Source: Penicillus capitatus (lineage: Eukaryota > Chlorophyta). Taken from it: 64,000 nt of DNA. Numbering within the stretch: the first letter of the stretch is position 1; every line of letters begins with the position of its first letter. The translations under genes were made by a program, and so were the position numbers. Of the stretch, positions 23,629 through 33,466 are shown one piece after another. The stretch spans positions 1,240,001 through 1,304,000 of the forward strand of contig OZ287698.1 of assembly GCA_965649825.1 (NCBI GenBank), read 5' to 3'. The notes under the pieces were generated by a model. It saw only the letters and a program-made list of their open reading frames with translations. It did not search any database and had not been told where the DNA came from.

Positions 23629-25481
23629 ATGTCAGATGTCTTAATAACGTCGACTTACAGCAGTCTGGCCGCTGTGCTCGTACTCCTTTGTTGCTTCGTT
23701 GTTGCCTCAGGTTACATTTTTATACACGGCTGACGTTATGCCTATGAAGTTTTCTCTCTTCACATAGCCTGCAAGCTGGTGTCTCAACTAACGGGATGTG
23801 CGCTGCAGATGCTGCCCGGAAGGAAGAATACATGTGGCGACAACGCCGTTTGCACCAAATGGGAAATTCAACCTGCAGATACACAGTCTGTTCCAGTAAA
23901 CTCCATAGGTATCTCGATCATATGGGGATGCGAATTCTGCTGTGGCAGCCAAGGGGAAATGCGACCCGACGACAGAGGCAGAAAAGTGTTTCTGCGAAGA
24001 GGGATATAGCGGAATCGATTGTCAGAATGACACTCTTCACTGCCCAAACAACGGACAGCTGGACACTGAAGGACATTGCTGTGCGAGTGGCGTCTTTGAT
24101 AGACGAGGAAAGTGCTGTGGCAAAAAAGACCACGACAGTGGGAAATGGCGCCTGGATATAACGGGAAAGTGCTGCAATCAAACGCTCAATGCATGTGGAG
24201 AATGCAGTGATACAGCATTCCTTGACATTCGAGGTGTCTGTTGCAAAGTGCGCCGTACAGAGATTGTGTTTTCCGCATGACGACATCGTCTGTTAGAACG
24301 GAACACTTGATGCTGGGGGTCTCTGCTGCAAAACCGGAAGAACTGACGAATGCGGTGTGTGCGATGGGTACGGCGAAAGCTGTACGACCTCCGTGACGTT
24401 AACTCTTGACAAAGACGTCAGAAATCCTAAAGAATGCCTCACTCAATTCTTTTCAGAAATAATTCCATCGAATTCGGGCAGTGTAAGTACAGACAGAGAA
24501 ATCGAGCGCTTATGACAGAGGAGCGTTTCCGTGGGTGTAGATGACCACAAGTGTTGAACATTTTTCTACTCCGAGAGACGGCGAACGTCGGTATAGAATC
24601 GATCTCACTGGACATGCCGTGCCAACCACAACGTTTAGAAATCACCTCGATCAAAACATTTCGGCCTCTTCTCCCTGTTCCGTTCGCCGAATCGAGAACG
24701 TCAGCAAGATGCCTAACTGCGGTAACGGAATCTGCGAGATGGGCGAAGCGGCTGGTATAAATGGCGAACATCAATGTCCAGAGGATTGCTCTTTTTCTTT
24801 CACCGAATGTAAGACAGGTAGCATGAACGATACCGTAGATAATCCAAGATCTCCATGCTCCGGGAACGGTACCGTCGCCATCTCTGTGTCCTTCCCACAG
24901 AAATCTTTTCCCTTAGGCCTCTGTCTTTTTGCAGATGGGAGCTGTGAGTGTTTTGAAGGGTATAAAGGCCTCGCTTGTGATGAATGCGCACATGGATACT
25001 ACAGTTTTGGTGGTCTCTGTCATCCAAGACAATTAGCATATCGATTCGAACTAAGAGTCGCTGCCGACGAAGACAACATCTCCGTCGATCAGTCGAATGA
25101 AGAGATTCCCAACGTTCATTCCTCGTCCACGTATGTTGCTGCCGTGGCTGTGATGCTTTAGTGTTTCTTTCCTATGTCAGGTCCCCCGATCGTGATCCCG
25201 TTGTGGCACATCTGGCGGTGGCGAGCGTGTGCTTTCTATTCATTTTCTTCGTCTCCGTTGCCATTGCAGCAAGAAGAAAGAGTCATGGACCCGAAAGGAG
25301 CGGCGGACAAATGGATGAAGATGATCTCGAAGCACGTAACATCGCTGTCGATATCGATGTCGACGCCGTCAGTCCCTCATCCGAGTCGGTATTAACTGCT
25401 TACTTAAAACAGTTCAAAGATTTTCAGATGAATCCTCCTTGGGAAGGTTCACTGGAAAAACATATTCATGTGACGACGTGA
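23629..25481 (+). CDS. cysteine-rich EGF-like type I membrane protein
   Basis: It starts at ATG 23,629 with a clear signal peptide (SSLAAVLVLLCCFVVASA). After a short intron come many Cys-rich modules: CFCEEGYSGIDC is an EGF-like end, followed by repeated GHCCASGVFDRRGKCC-type units, then CGNGICEMGEAAG with ECPEDC-like spacing, and ECFEGYKGLACDECAHGYYS, a laminin/EGF-like module. A membrane helix (SVCFLFIFFVSVAIAAR) follows near 25,240, with a cytoplasmic tail of about 70 residues rich in Asp and Ser. It should be a surface or secretory-pathway receptor-like protein of unknown ligand. Several introns interrupt it, and those around 24,280-24,340 and 24,880-24,930 are only approximate. Confidence 0.72.
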
Positions 25482-25665
25482 CGTCTCTATCAAACTGCCC
25501 CCATCTCTATACTTTGCGAACATCGAACGCATCTCATTTGCAGTCTTTTTGTGTGAGCGAACTCATTCTTTTCGTCCTCTTGTTTTCGAATAAATAAAGC
25601 TAGAAGTGGGCGAACGGCGACAGTCAAGAAGCAACTGGTCATGCTAAAGGGTGTCACTGATTAAA

Positions 25666-27213
25666 ATGAAGAATCTGACGCGTGTGCTGTATGACGTTTT
25701 CTGTCGGAAGATGCGACGACTGGAAGAGGATGGTCGCCTCTCTGTCGCAATCGCCCTTTCAGGAGGACCGGATAGTATGGCCCTTGCCTATGTCACGGCA
25801 CTGTACTTTAAAAGAAACTATGAGCAAAGTACAGACGTCGGCGAGTATGCACCCCACGTCGGATCTCGACAAAGGACGTCGCCGACGGAGACTTTTTGCC
25901 ATCGCTCTAGTGGATTAGGCGAGACCGCACGTGGAGCTCCTCTCATCTGCGTGCTTTGACCTTACTCCTTTCGTCTGTAGCTATTGAATATGGACTCTCC
26001 TTCCGATTATTGCGACATCTGTATCGAAGCAAGGAGGCGACGGGGGCGTTTGGGCAAGGGCGTACAACTGAAGCACGGTGTCTCATCGGCATACGTCTCT
26101 CAAAAGAGAAGACAGCGCATTAGATGCATGGCGTTCATCGTGGACCACAAACTCCGTCAAGAAAGCGCAACAGAAGCGCGCTTTGCTCTCCAATGGGCAA
26201 AAAAGCTCGGACTCGAGGCGGAGGTGATCGAACTTCAATGGGATTGCGCAGATCAGACCCGACCAAAGCAGCAAAAGATTCTGGAAGAGGCTCGACATCT
26301 GAGATACGCAGCTCTTGCGAAGAAATGTCGAGAGCATCGCATTTCTTGGCTTCTTGTCGGCCACCATGCAGGTCATTGGCCGCCATACCATCGTCCGGTG
26401 TGCGCGTGTCTATAACCAGATGACGACATTGAAGGATTCTTGATGCGTGCCCTTCGAGGAAGTGGACTGATGGGATTGGCAGGAATGGAAGAGACACGTC
26501 ATATCGACCAAGTGGACATCACACGATCTCCTGTCTTCATTCTACGACCCTTCCTCAGTAAGGCATGACAGTATTGGCGTTCGCAGCCGAACAGCAACTT
26601 CTCTAGGTGTGCACAAGAATATGCTTCTCGGTTGCTTGCGAGAAAATTCGATGGACTGGATCTCAGATCCGTCAAACACAGATAGCTCTTATCTAAGAGT
26701 GAGAATAAAGAAGCGACTGGAGGGAACGAAAAAGACGCCAGATGTTGTGGACCGTCACATCAAGGATGACATGGCATGTGTGTTAGCAGCTTGCAAACGC
26801 ACGAGACGCTCCATTGAGCATTGCTCCTGGCTCCTTTTCGAAAAAGCAGCCATCGACTTCGACATGTTGGGCAATGAAGTGTTTTTGTCGCAGCAGTGGT
26901 CGCCGTGTTGTGTAGGACTCAAGGCGGTAATGACGCACGGCCATATGTGATCCTCGATCTAAAGTGTCTGAGAGACGCAAAGAGAATTGTGGTGCAGACG
27001 TTGCTGACACGCATCGCCATGTGTCTACGTCCAGCTCTCCATCCGCCAGGTGGCAACTCTGAGCAGCTTGTGGATGATGTCGTTCGAGGGATCACTAACA
27101 AGATCGCCCGTGCTTTTGGCGGCTGTATATTTCGCCGAAAAGTGTGCGGAGAACGAGAGACGTTGCGTATTGAGGTCCAGCGCGTTGCTCGCAAATGCAA
27201 AACAGATCGCTGA
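25666..27213 (+). CDS. tilS: tRNA(Ile)-lysidine synthase TilS
   Basis: It adds lysine to C34 of the CAU-anticodon tRNA-Ile so that AUA codons are read as Ile; in eukaryotes this is an organellar activity. The PP-loop ATPase motif is intact: AIALSGGPDSMALAYV. Later blocks include GVSSAYVSQKRRQRIRCMAF and VDHKLRQESATEA, then LLVGHHA joined across a 55-nt intron to DDDIEGFLMRALRGSGLMGL, then RPFLSVHKNMLLGCLREN and DWISDPSNTDSSYLRVRIKK, both standard TilS signatures. The start is the ATG at 25,666, which gives MKNLTRVLYD. Introns near 25,840-25,980 are approximate. The stop at 27,213 lies close to a possible minus-strand gene. Confidence 0.93.
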
Positions 27214-27606
27214 ACGGATCCGCGCATAAGAGAACTAGCCCGAAAAAAAAAAGAATCTGAAACAAGTGTTTTGGTGAATGTTCTAAGACAGATATATAAA
27301 TTTCGCCGCCATCGGCCAAACACCCCAATTCCATATCATACATTTCTGGACGCAAAGGGAGATCTTGAGATCTGTTGCTAGGTAGATCGCACAAAGCGCC
27401 GCCGCTAAATTATTGTCCTTGCCGAGTATGGCTGTTTCGCTGAGGATTGATCTCAAACAGAGTATAGTCTGTTCGAATTCACCGATCAGCGAGATCGTTG
27501 TTGCTCGGTCGTTTAGGAGAACCTGATACGAAAGCAGTTCCTCTGCCTCTACGACCGAGCAATGCGCCGACATAACCGTCGGCACACGCTTCTCGACACA
27601 CCCCAA
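27214..27606 (-). CDS. putative spliced protein on the strand opposite tilS
   Basis: From a likely ATG at 27,573 the frame gives LLSYQVLLNDRATTISLIGE and CLRSILSETAILGKDNNLAAA. Removing a roughly 46-nt intron (GTGCGATC...CCAG) connects it to YDMELGCLADGGEIYISVLE, which looks protein-like. The reading frame then stays open into the end of tilS on the other strand, so the true stop is unclear. I recognise no family. Confidence 0.35.
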
Positions 27607-27861
27607 ACGCGAAAAGAAGAAAAAGACGACATTACTAATGTCCTGGCGGGCTATTCCAAACAGTAAGGGCTCGTTTAAATACGTTCATCACGAGGATGCA
27701 TGATGTGACAACCTCACGTCGCTAGGAGAATTCTTGTAGGATGAACACAACGGCAGATGCCCTCCCACAATGAGAGAGAGTCTGGAAAGGGCGACGTCGT
27801 TCGGTGTCGCAACGAGCATCAGTGAGAGAGACCTGACAGCGACAGCAACCAGGATAGGCGA

Positions 27862-28336
27862 TTAAGTCGGTTGACGTTTCTGCGAAATCGATGCCGCTTC
27901 GCGCTTGAGCACAGTTAACAGCGTTTGGGAAGATTCCAAGATCTTCGCACAGGCAGCTTCGGTTTCGCGCACAATCTTAGCGTATCCATCCCTCTCCTCG
28001 ACCTGTCATCTCGCCGTCCACTCTACCGAACACCGTTTCTACGGCGCACCTTCTTCGCCAGCGTCTCGTTTATGGAGACCATTCGTTTCGTCAGAATCTG
28101 AATATCGGCTTGCATCTGCAATTTCTTCTGTTCTTCTTCCTCGATCTCCGCTTCTAGCATTGCATGACGTTTCTTGAATTCTGCCAGACCTGTGAACATC
28201 CACAGCGTCCTTCTCAATCGTCTCGTGGCGAAAGGACGCTTCGGTGAAGGTGTCTCGTACATTGCCCAAGAGCATGTGAGTTCTCTTCGAGGCGGCCGGC
28301 ATCGGACGGCGATGGTATCGGCATCTGCATTTCCAT
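27862..28336 (-). CDS. SSNA1: SSNA1-like microtubule/basal-body coiled-coil protein
   Basis: It is a small coiled-coil protein that forms fibrils at centrosomes and basal bodies and remodels microtubules (DIP13 in algae). Spliced exons give LAEFKKRHAMLEAEIEEEE, KLQMQADIQILTKRMVSINE and TLAKK, then YAKIVRETEAACAKILESSQ and TLLTVLKREAAS. This matches SSNA1 over nearly its whole length, including the KILESSQTLL signature. The start is the ATG at 28,336 and the stop TAA at 27,862-27,864. It has two introns. It is divergent from RBX1, 82 bp away. Confidence 0.92.
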
Positions 28337-28418
28337 GTCATCAATAATAACCATCTGTTAGATTTGTAAAAGCTCTTGTCTTCTCCCGTTCGTTTGTGCG
28401 TGCGTTGCTTCGACAAAG

Positions 28419-28832
28419 ATGATGGACGTCGACGGTCCAAGCTCGAGTCGCGCAGGCGGCTCGCGTACACGAAGTGGCAAGCGCTTCGAAATGAAGAAGT
28501 GGAATGCGGTGGCGATGTGGTCCTGGGCTATCTGCACAGATACCTGCGCCATTTGTCGCAACAACCTGTACGAGCCGAGTATCGAATACCAGGCCAATCC
28601 GACAGGTCGCCATCGACTGTCGTGTTATCCCACAACGCCCTCCCTCTGTCCCATAGGTGATCATGGCCATCCAGGTCTCAGCATTGCGTGGGGTTCTTGT
28701 GGACATGTCTTTCATCTGGACTGCATCCAGCGTTGGCTCAAGACGCGTTCTGCTTGTCCATTGTGCAACAAGGAATGGGACTTTGCCAAGATTGAAAAGA
28801 TTTTACCATCTGGCACATCGATGATGGAATAG
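28419..28832 (+). CDS. RBX1: RBX1/ROC1-like RING-H2 subunit of cullin E3 ligases
   Basis: It recruits E2 enzymes to cullin scaffolds. The cullin-binding strand KRFEMKKWNAVAMWSWAI and the RING-H2 ligands CAICRNNLYEP, AWGSCGHVFHLDCIQRWLK and ACPLCNKEWDF are all present. One 51-nt intron (28,607-28,657) sits after NPTG. The C-terminus extends about 15 residues past the usual end of RBX1. The CDS ends 29 bp before the start of the next gene on the same strand. Confidence 0.95.
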   Translation: MMDVDGPSSSRAGGSRTRSGKRFEMKKWNAVAMWSWAICTDTCAICRNNLYEPSIEYQANPTGRHRLSCYPTTPSLCPIGDHGHPGLSIAWGSCGHVFHLDCIQRWLKTRSACPLCNKEWDFAKIEKILPSGTSMME

Positions 28833-28861
28833 AACTGCTGTTTCGTGGAGAACCGGCTGAC

Positions 28862-30298
28862 GATGTTGCAGCGTGTCTTGGTTTTAACAGACGGTACAGG
28901 CGATGCGGAGTTCCGCGCGACCGGTCTACTCGATGCCCTTAATCTGCAACTCGCTGTGGAGCTTCAGGCACTCCTTGCAGAAGCGATCTCTGCTACAGCG
29001 TCGAATGCTCGCCAGGTTCTGCAGCTGTCGATGAAAGAGCTCAAATGGTGGCTGAGCTGCTTGCCCTATACTGGACTCTACTATCTGAAACAACTCTTCG
29101 CGAGATTCACGTTCAGCGACGCCGATACTCTGGAGACGGTGCGCAACACCGAAGAGGGATCGACGCTGGTCGTGGCCTGTGGACAGAGCACCGTACCCAC
29201 GGCCGTCGAGGTGATGCATGTCTCTTGACTGGACAAATCGTCTCCTGATAAAAGGGTACAGTTGAAAATGGCTTTTGCGGAGAAGGTTTTCACCGTCTTT
29301 CTGGGCTATCCCTGCTGCCACTGCAAATTCTTTGGTAAGCGTACACGTGTGGTAGGCTCCAGATGCAGCGGTGGGTGCAGATGCGGTCGTGGCTGCCTCT
29401 CATGAGATTCTACGAAAACATGGCAACCGTCTATCCGCCAATGTTATCCAGACAGAGGTCGTTAGCGAAAAGGAAAGGAGTGGGAGAAGAGGTGTGATGT
29501 GATTGGACAGGGAATTGTGAATCGGGCGACGTATCGTTTGCTGCGGCATTCCAAGACGCATTCTCAGCAGCAGTTCTGTCATGTGGCTTCTCCTATTCTT
29601 ATTCTCCATGTTGGACGCCCCACATGTCGGTAATGCTGAAGAAGAGTGAGAAAACAATGAGAGTGGCCGTAGGGGAGTGCTTCTACGATATCGATCTCAT
29701 CTTTGAACAGATTTGCACGACGTGTCGAGCGGCGATGAATAAGAATCTGATTTCCACAGCTGTCGTCGTTATCTCACACCGAACTCCAAAAAGAGTGATC
29801 GTTCTCATTGCACGGACAAAAGTGTGAGATGATGTGACAGTTGGTGGAACGCATCCGAGCACAAGATTGGCTTAAACAATGGACCGGAGACTTTCTCTGT
29901 GCTCTACCGTGGGCAGACTTTGTGGCAGTAACAGCCGATTCGTTGCGCGCAGTTACGTCTCCTCTTCTGAACGCAACGTCTCATTCTACTGCAGTGTAGT
30001 GAGGTTGCCTCATCCGGGAAGCCTTTGATGACATTGGGCGAGGAATGCTGTCAAGGATCCTTGCTGCAGTTTTTTACGCTGTTGGGAGCAAAAGGCATCT
30101 CCAAACCGTTCTCCTTCGCCACGATGGTTATGTTCTTCGGCCTCGAGTTGAATGATGTGACGTTTGTGTGAGATGCAGGAAACACATGCAAGTGGTTGGA
30201 AGTACCCGGCAATGCATCCTTCTGTGGATGCCGCCAATCAAGTCGCCGAGCTCATTGCCAAGCGAAGCAAATTAAACAGCAAATGGTACAGAACTTAA
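28862..30298 (+). CDS. ELM1-like mitochondrial fission protein (DUF1022)
   Basis: It is related to plant ELM1, which recruits dynamin to mitochondria, and to alpha-proteobacterial proteins of the same family. From ATG 28,862 the protein begins MLQRVLVLTDGTGDAEFRAT. Later blocks are VVACGQSTVPTAVEV, EKVFTVFLGYP, DAVVAASHEI, ILILHVGRPTCRVAVGECFY, VVVISHRTPKR, CALPWADFVAVTADSLRACS and EVASSGKPLMTLG, ending ASGWKYPAMHPSVDAANQVA. These follow the order of ELM1 proteins (quoted positions SRRTPRK and WADAFVITADS in the plant family). There are seven introns, including one of about 32 nt near 29,633 and one (29,795-29,840) ending GATGTGACAG. Confidence 0.87.
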
Positions 30299-30813
30299 CA
30301 ACCCGGCGTCCATTAAAGATTTCCCTCGGATAATCCTTCTTCCATCTATCCTACCCGAGTTAACATCGATGGATCTCACAAAAAGGAAAATGCTAAAGGG
30401 AAAGATTTTGCTCTTCAGTAACTGCAAACGAATGTAACAAGGCGAATACAAACAAACAATGACACCATCTAATAGAGAAACCGAATATGTTGTTCACACC
30501 GCACATTATTTAGAGAGTTGATTTTTCCTACGGGTAAGTGAGCCAAGAGGAAAAGGTGGTTCATTACGTGCAGCTGGGAAGGAACTCGATTATTCAGGCG
30601 GCACAGGTCTTGCGAATGAAATGCAAATACAAAATGTGCACTTTGGGCAGAGGAGAGTGGACTTTAAACGGAGCAACTAATCAATCGTCTTTCACCGATC
30701 ATTATTTGTACACCCAAAATCGAGTGGGGGTCGATGACATTCGATTAAGACCAAAAGTGGAAGGGCAACTTCAATAGAGCTCTTATTTAGTTAGCCTTGG
30801 CATCTTTCTACCA
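30299..30813. other. intergenic region with one small unsupported ORF
   Basis: Between ELM1-like and the coiled-coil gene only a 79-codon frame at 30,538-30,777 (+) is open, and it begins with GTG (SQEEKVVHYVQLGRNSIIQA). It has no close in-frame ATG at the front and no recognised similarity. The sequence is AT-rich, as expected for untranslated regions of convergent genes. Confidence 0.4.
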
Positions 30814-32411
30814 TCACTGCTTCCCCATGCTGTGCATCACGAGGGCAAACAGTGCAAACTGTGCCAACGACATCTGACTGTATCTACTGGAATACGATTC
30901 GGATCGGGATTGCGTTCGACGCGAGGACGGACGGCTGTTGTCACGCGACCGCGATTGAGCCTTTGCCTGTCTCAAGGCATCTTCGCATTGGGTGGAGATA
31001 TTGTGCAGGCGGAGATTGCGCTCCAGCAAAGGTGTGCCATTCCCGTCATGACCACCTGTCACTCGCGTACGGGCACGGAGCAAGACATATCTCTTCTTGT
31101 AGGTCGCAGCCTTTAGCAAGGCATCGTTCTTCTGCTTTTCAGTGGCCTCTTGCTTCAAAGTCACATGGTGCAGTGTTCGTTCAAGCATTTTGATCTTCGC
31201 CTCCATTCCGTCCACTTTTCGTCTGTACTCATCGAGTTCTTGATCCCGTTCATCGTGGGATGCGGCATCGTTGTGTGTGCCATCTCTACCTTCTCTCCAA
31301 CGTCCATGGCGCAGCTTTGACAAAACGTGATCTCTGCGTGTGATGTGACCCATGAGTTTTGTCTTCTCGATCTCCATCAGTTCCAAACTGTGCTGCAGAG
31401 CCTGGATGGTTTCGTCTTTTTGCGCCACGATCTTCTTCATCTCCAGAGACTTTCGATCAAATGCTTCACGAACGAGTGTCATATCCGTTCTGTGTCTCTT
31501 TCTCAAGCTATCCATCTCTGCTTCCGTTTCGGACAGCGCCTCATCCTTCAGCTGCATCTTGGAGAACGCTTTGGTCAGATCGCACGACAAACGATCGAGC
31601 TTCTTTTGAAGATGGCGCGACTTTTTGGAACCCTTACGGCTGCCCTTACCTTCGTGCTCGCCCTTTGCCTTCTCGAGCTGATCTAGAAGCAACGACACAT
31701 GATGCTCGCTGCGATGCACTTCATCATGTGTGAGCTCCAAGTCCTCATTTGTCTTCTCCAGTCTTTCCTACACCATACGTCCAGACCAGAACCCCCACGG
31801 CGTTTGTGACGGACCTCTAGTAACTTGATGCGTTTTTGAAGGAGTTCATTCTCTTGTGTCGCACTCTTCAGCTGTGCGCTCACGTCCGGTACATTGACCA
31901 AAGAAGCAAGCTCTTCTTCGAGCTGATGTGCCCGCGAGGTCATTTCTCGCAATTGAGCATCTTTTGATTCGATCTCTTTTCGGTAGAGACTCTGGAGGTC
32001 TGAGAAATTGAGAATGACATCCTGAGCGTCGTCCGCCATATCGGATGGCTTCAAATTCTCGCACGAAGCGCAGGAATGTCGTCTGTTTGCGGTACGATGT
32101 GTTTCTTTTGGTTGGTTGGATTCGTCTTGCCGTTCCCGGTGGCAGGCGTTGGGATGAACGTTTGATTCACGCAGAGATGCCATGTCTTCCAGAAGCTTTG
32201 CCTTTTCTGCTTGGAGTTTTGCCTTTTCGGCCGTCAGCGTTGCATTATGACGTTCGGCATCGATGGCGCGCTGCATCAAGACAGCAGAGGTCGACCAACA
32301 AGATCCATCGTCCTGTGCAACGCATAACTTTTCGATATCACGGTAAAGGTCATCCCTTTCTTCCAGTAACTGTGCGACTTGCTTCTCGAGTTCTTGAACA
32401 CGGGCTTCCAT
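30814..32411 (-). CDS. long coiled-coil protein
   Basis: Two long frames join across a short intron near 31,730-31,790. From ATG 32,411 the protein begins MEARVQELEKQVAQLLEERD. It continues with heptad-like, Glu/Lys/Leu-rich sequence over more than 450 residues, including LQKRIKLLEVRHKRRGGS and KTKLMGHITRRDHVLSKLRH. The C-terminal 70 residues are Ser/Arg-rich (SRSRDNSRPSSRRTQSRSES). It resembles ciliary or centrosomal coiled-coil proteins (CCDC type), but no family-specific motif was found. It is divergent from ALG14 with 132 bp between starts. Confidence 0.72.
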
Positions 32412-32543
32412 CGCCAACAACGAGAATGAAAACGCACTGCCTTGTTTTTCGGGACTCGAGGTACAATCCAATCGTACAACTCTCTGCCGCTAGTTGCGTG
32501 TCACATCAGCCACTCTACGAGTGGCGCCGTGCTTCGAAGAGAA

Positions 32544-33326
32544 ATGACGTCTTGGATGCTCTTACTGCTCGTGGTCGTGGGAATGGTATGGATGCTGCGA
32601 AAGACCCGCCCGCATGCCCCATACCATCACGTGCCTGTCCTCATTGTCTTGGGATCCGGTCTTCCACCACGTCCTTGTGAAAAGCAAGAGAGAGGAGACG
32701 GTTGATGGTTCAGGAGGACATACCACGGAGATGCTGCGACTGATGTGTCAGATGGACTTGGATTTCTACACACCGCGCACCTATGTCGTGGCCGACACCG
32801 ATAAGCACAGCGCAGCCAAATCCGCATCCTTTGAAGAGGAGCACCATCGTCAGGCATCTCTGCTCATCCCGTTGTCCCCGAGATGTCTCGATGACAGGAG
32901 GGAATGAAGAATCGCTAGTGGAAACGATTCGACGCAGCCGTGAAGTGGGTCAGTCCTTTGTGACATCATTCTTCACGACGCTACAAGGATGTATCGCTGC
33001 CATCGGCATCGTTCTCCGTCACAGGCCGAAATTGGTTCTGGTGAATGGCCCTGGCACTTGTATTCCGATCTGTCTGGCTGTCCGTGTCTTCAGGTCGATC
33101 TATTTGATCAGTCCGTGTCCTTCGTGATCTCTTCTGTCGATGTAGTTTGTGTGGCGGCGGCTGGCGATGCAGGATTGTGTTTTTCGAGAGCATTGCACGT
33201 GTGACATCGCTGTCACTTTCCGGAAAAATACTCTATTGGTTCCGCCTTACAGACCTCTTTCTCGTCCAATGGCCAGAACTCCGCAATAACTATCCAAGAA
33301 CGGAATACGTTTGTCGTTTGTTCTAG
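32544..33326 (+). CDS. ALG14: ALG14, UDP-GlcNAc transferase membrane subunit
   Basis: It anchors ALG13 to the ER to add the second GlcNAc to dolichol-PP-GlcNAc in N-glycan synthesis. The N-terminal membrane helix is WMLLLLVVVGMVWML. After a 55-nt intron following VLIVLGSG come GGHTTEMLRLM, YVVADTDKHS, REVGQSFVTSFFTTL, RPKLVLVNGPGTCIPICLA, SIARVTSLSLSGKILYWF and FLVQWPELRNNYPRTEYV, which cover the whole ALG14 family from start to end. The start is ATG 32,544 and the stop TAG 33,324-33,326. Confidence 0.96.
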
Positions 33327-33466
33327 ACATTCAAGAAAAAACAATGCACATCGATCAGTCGACCCATCTACTCAAATATTCTGTCGTCTCATTCTTTTAG
33401 GATCAGATGGATCATCCTGTGTTCGAAAAGAAACGAAAGGGACAGCATCGGATGCAATTCGGATGA

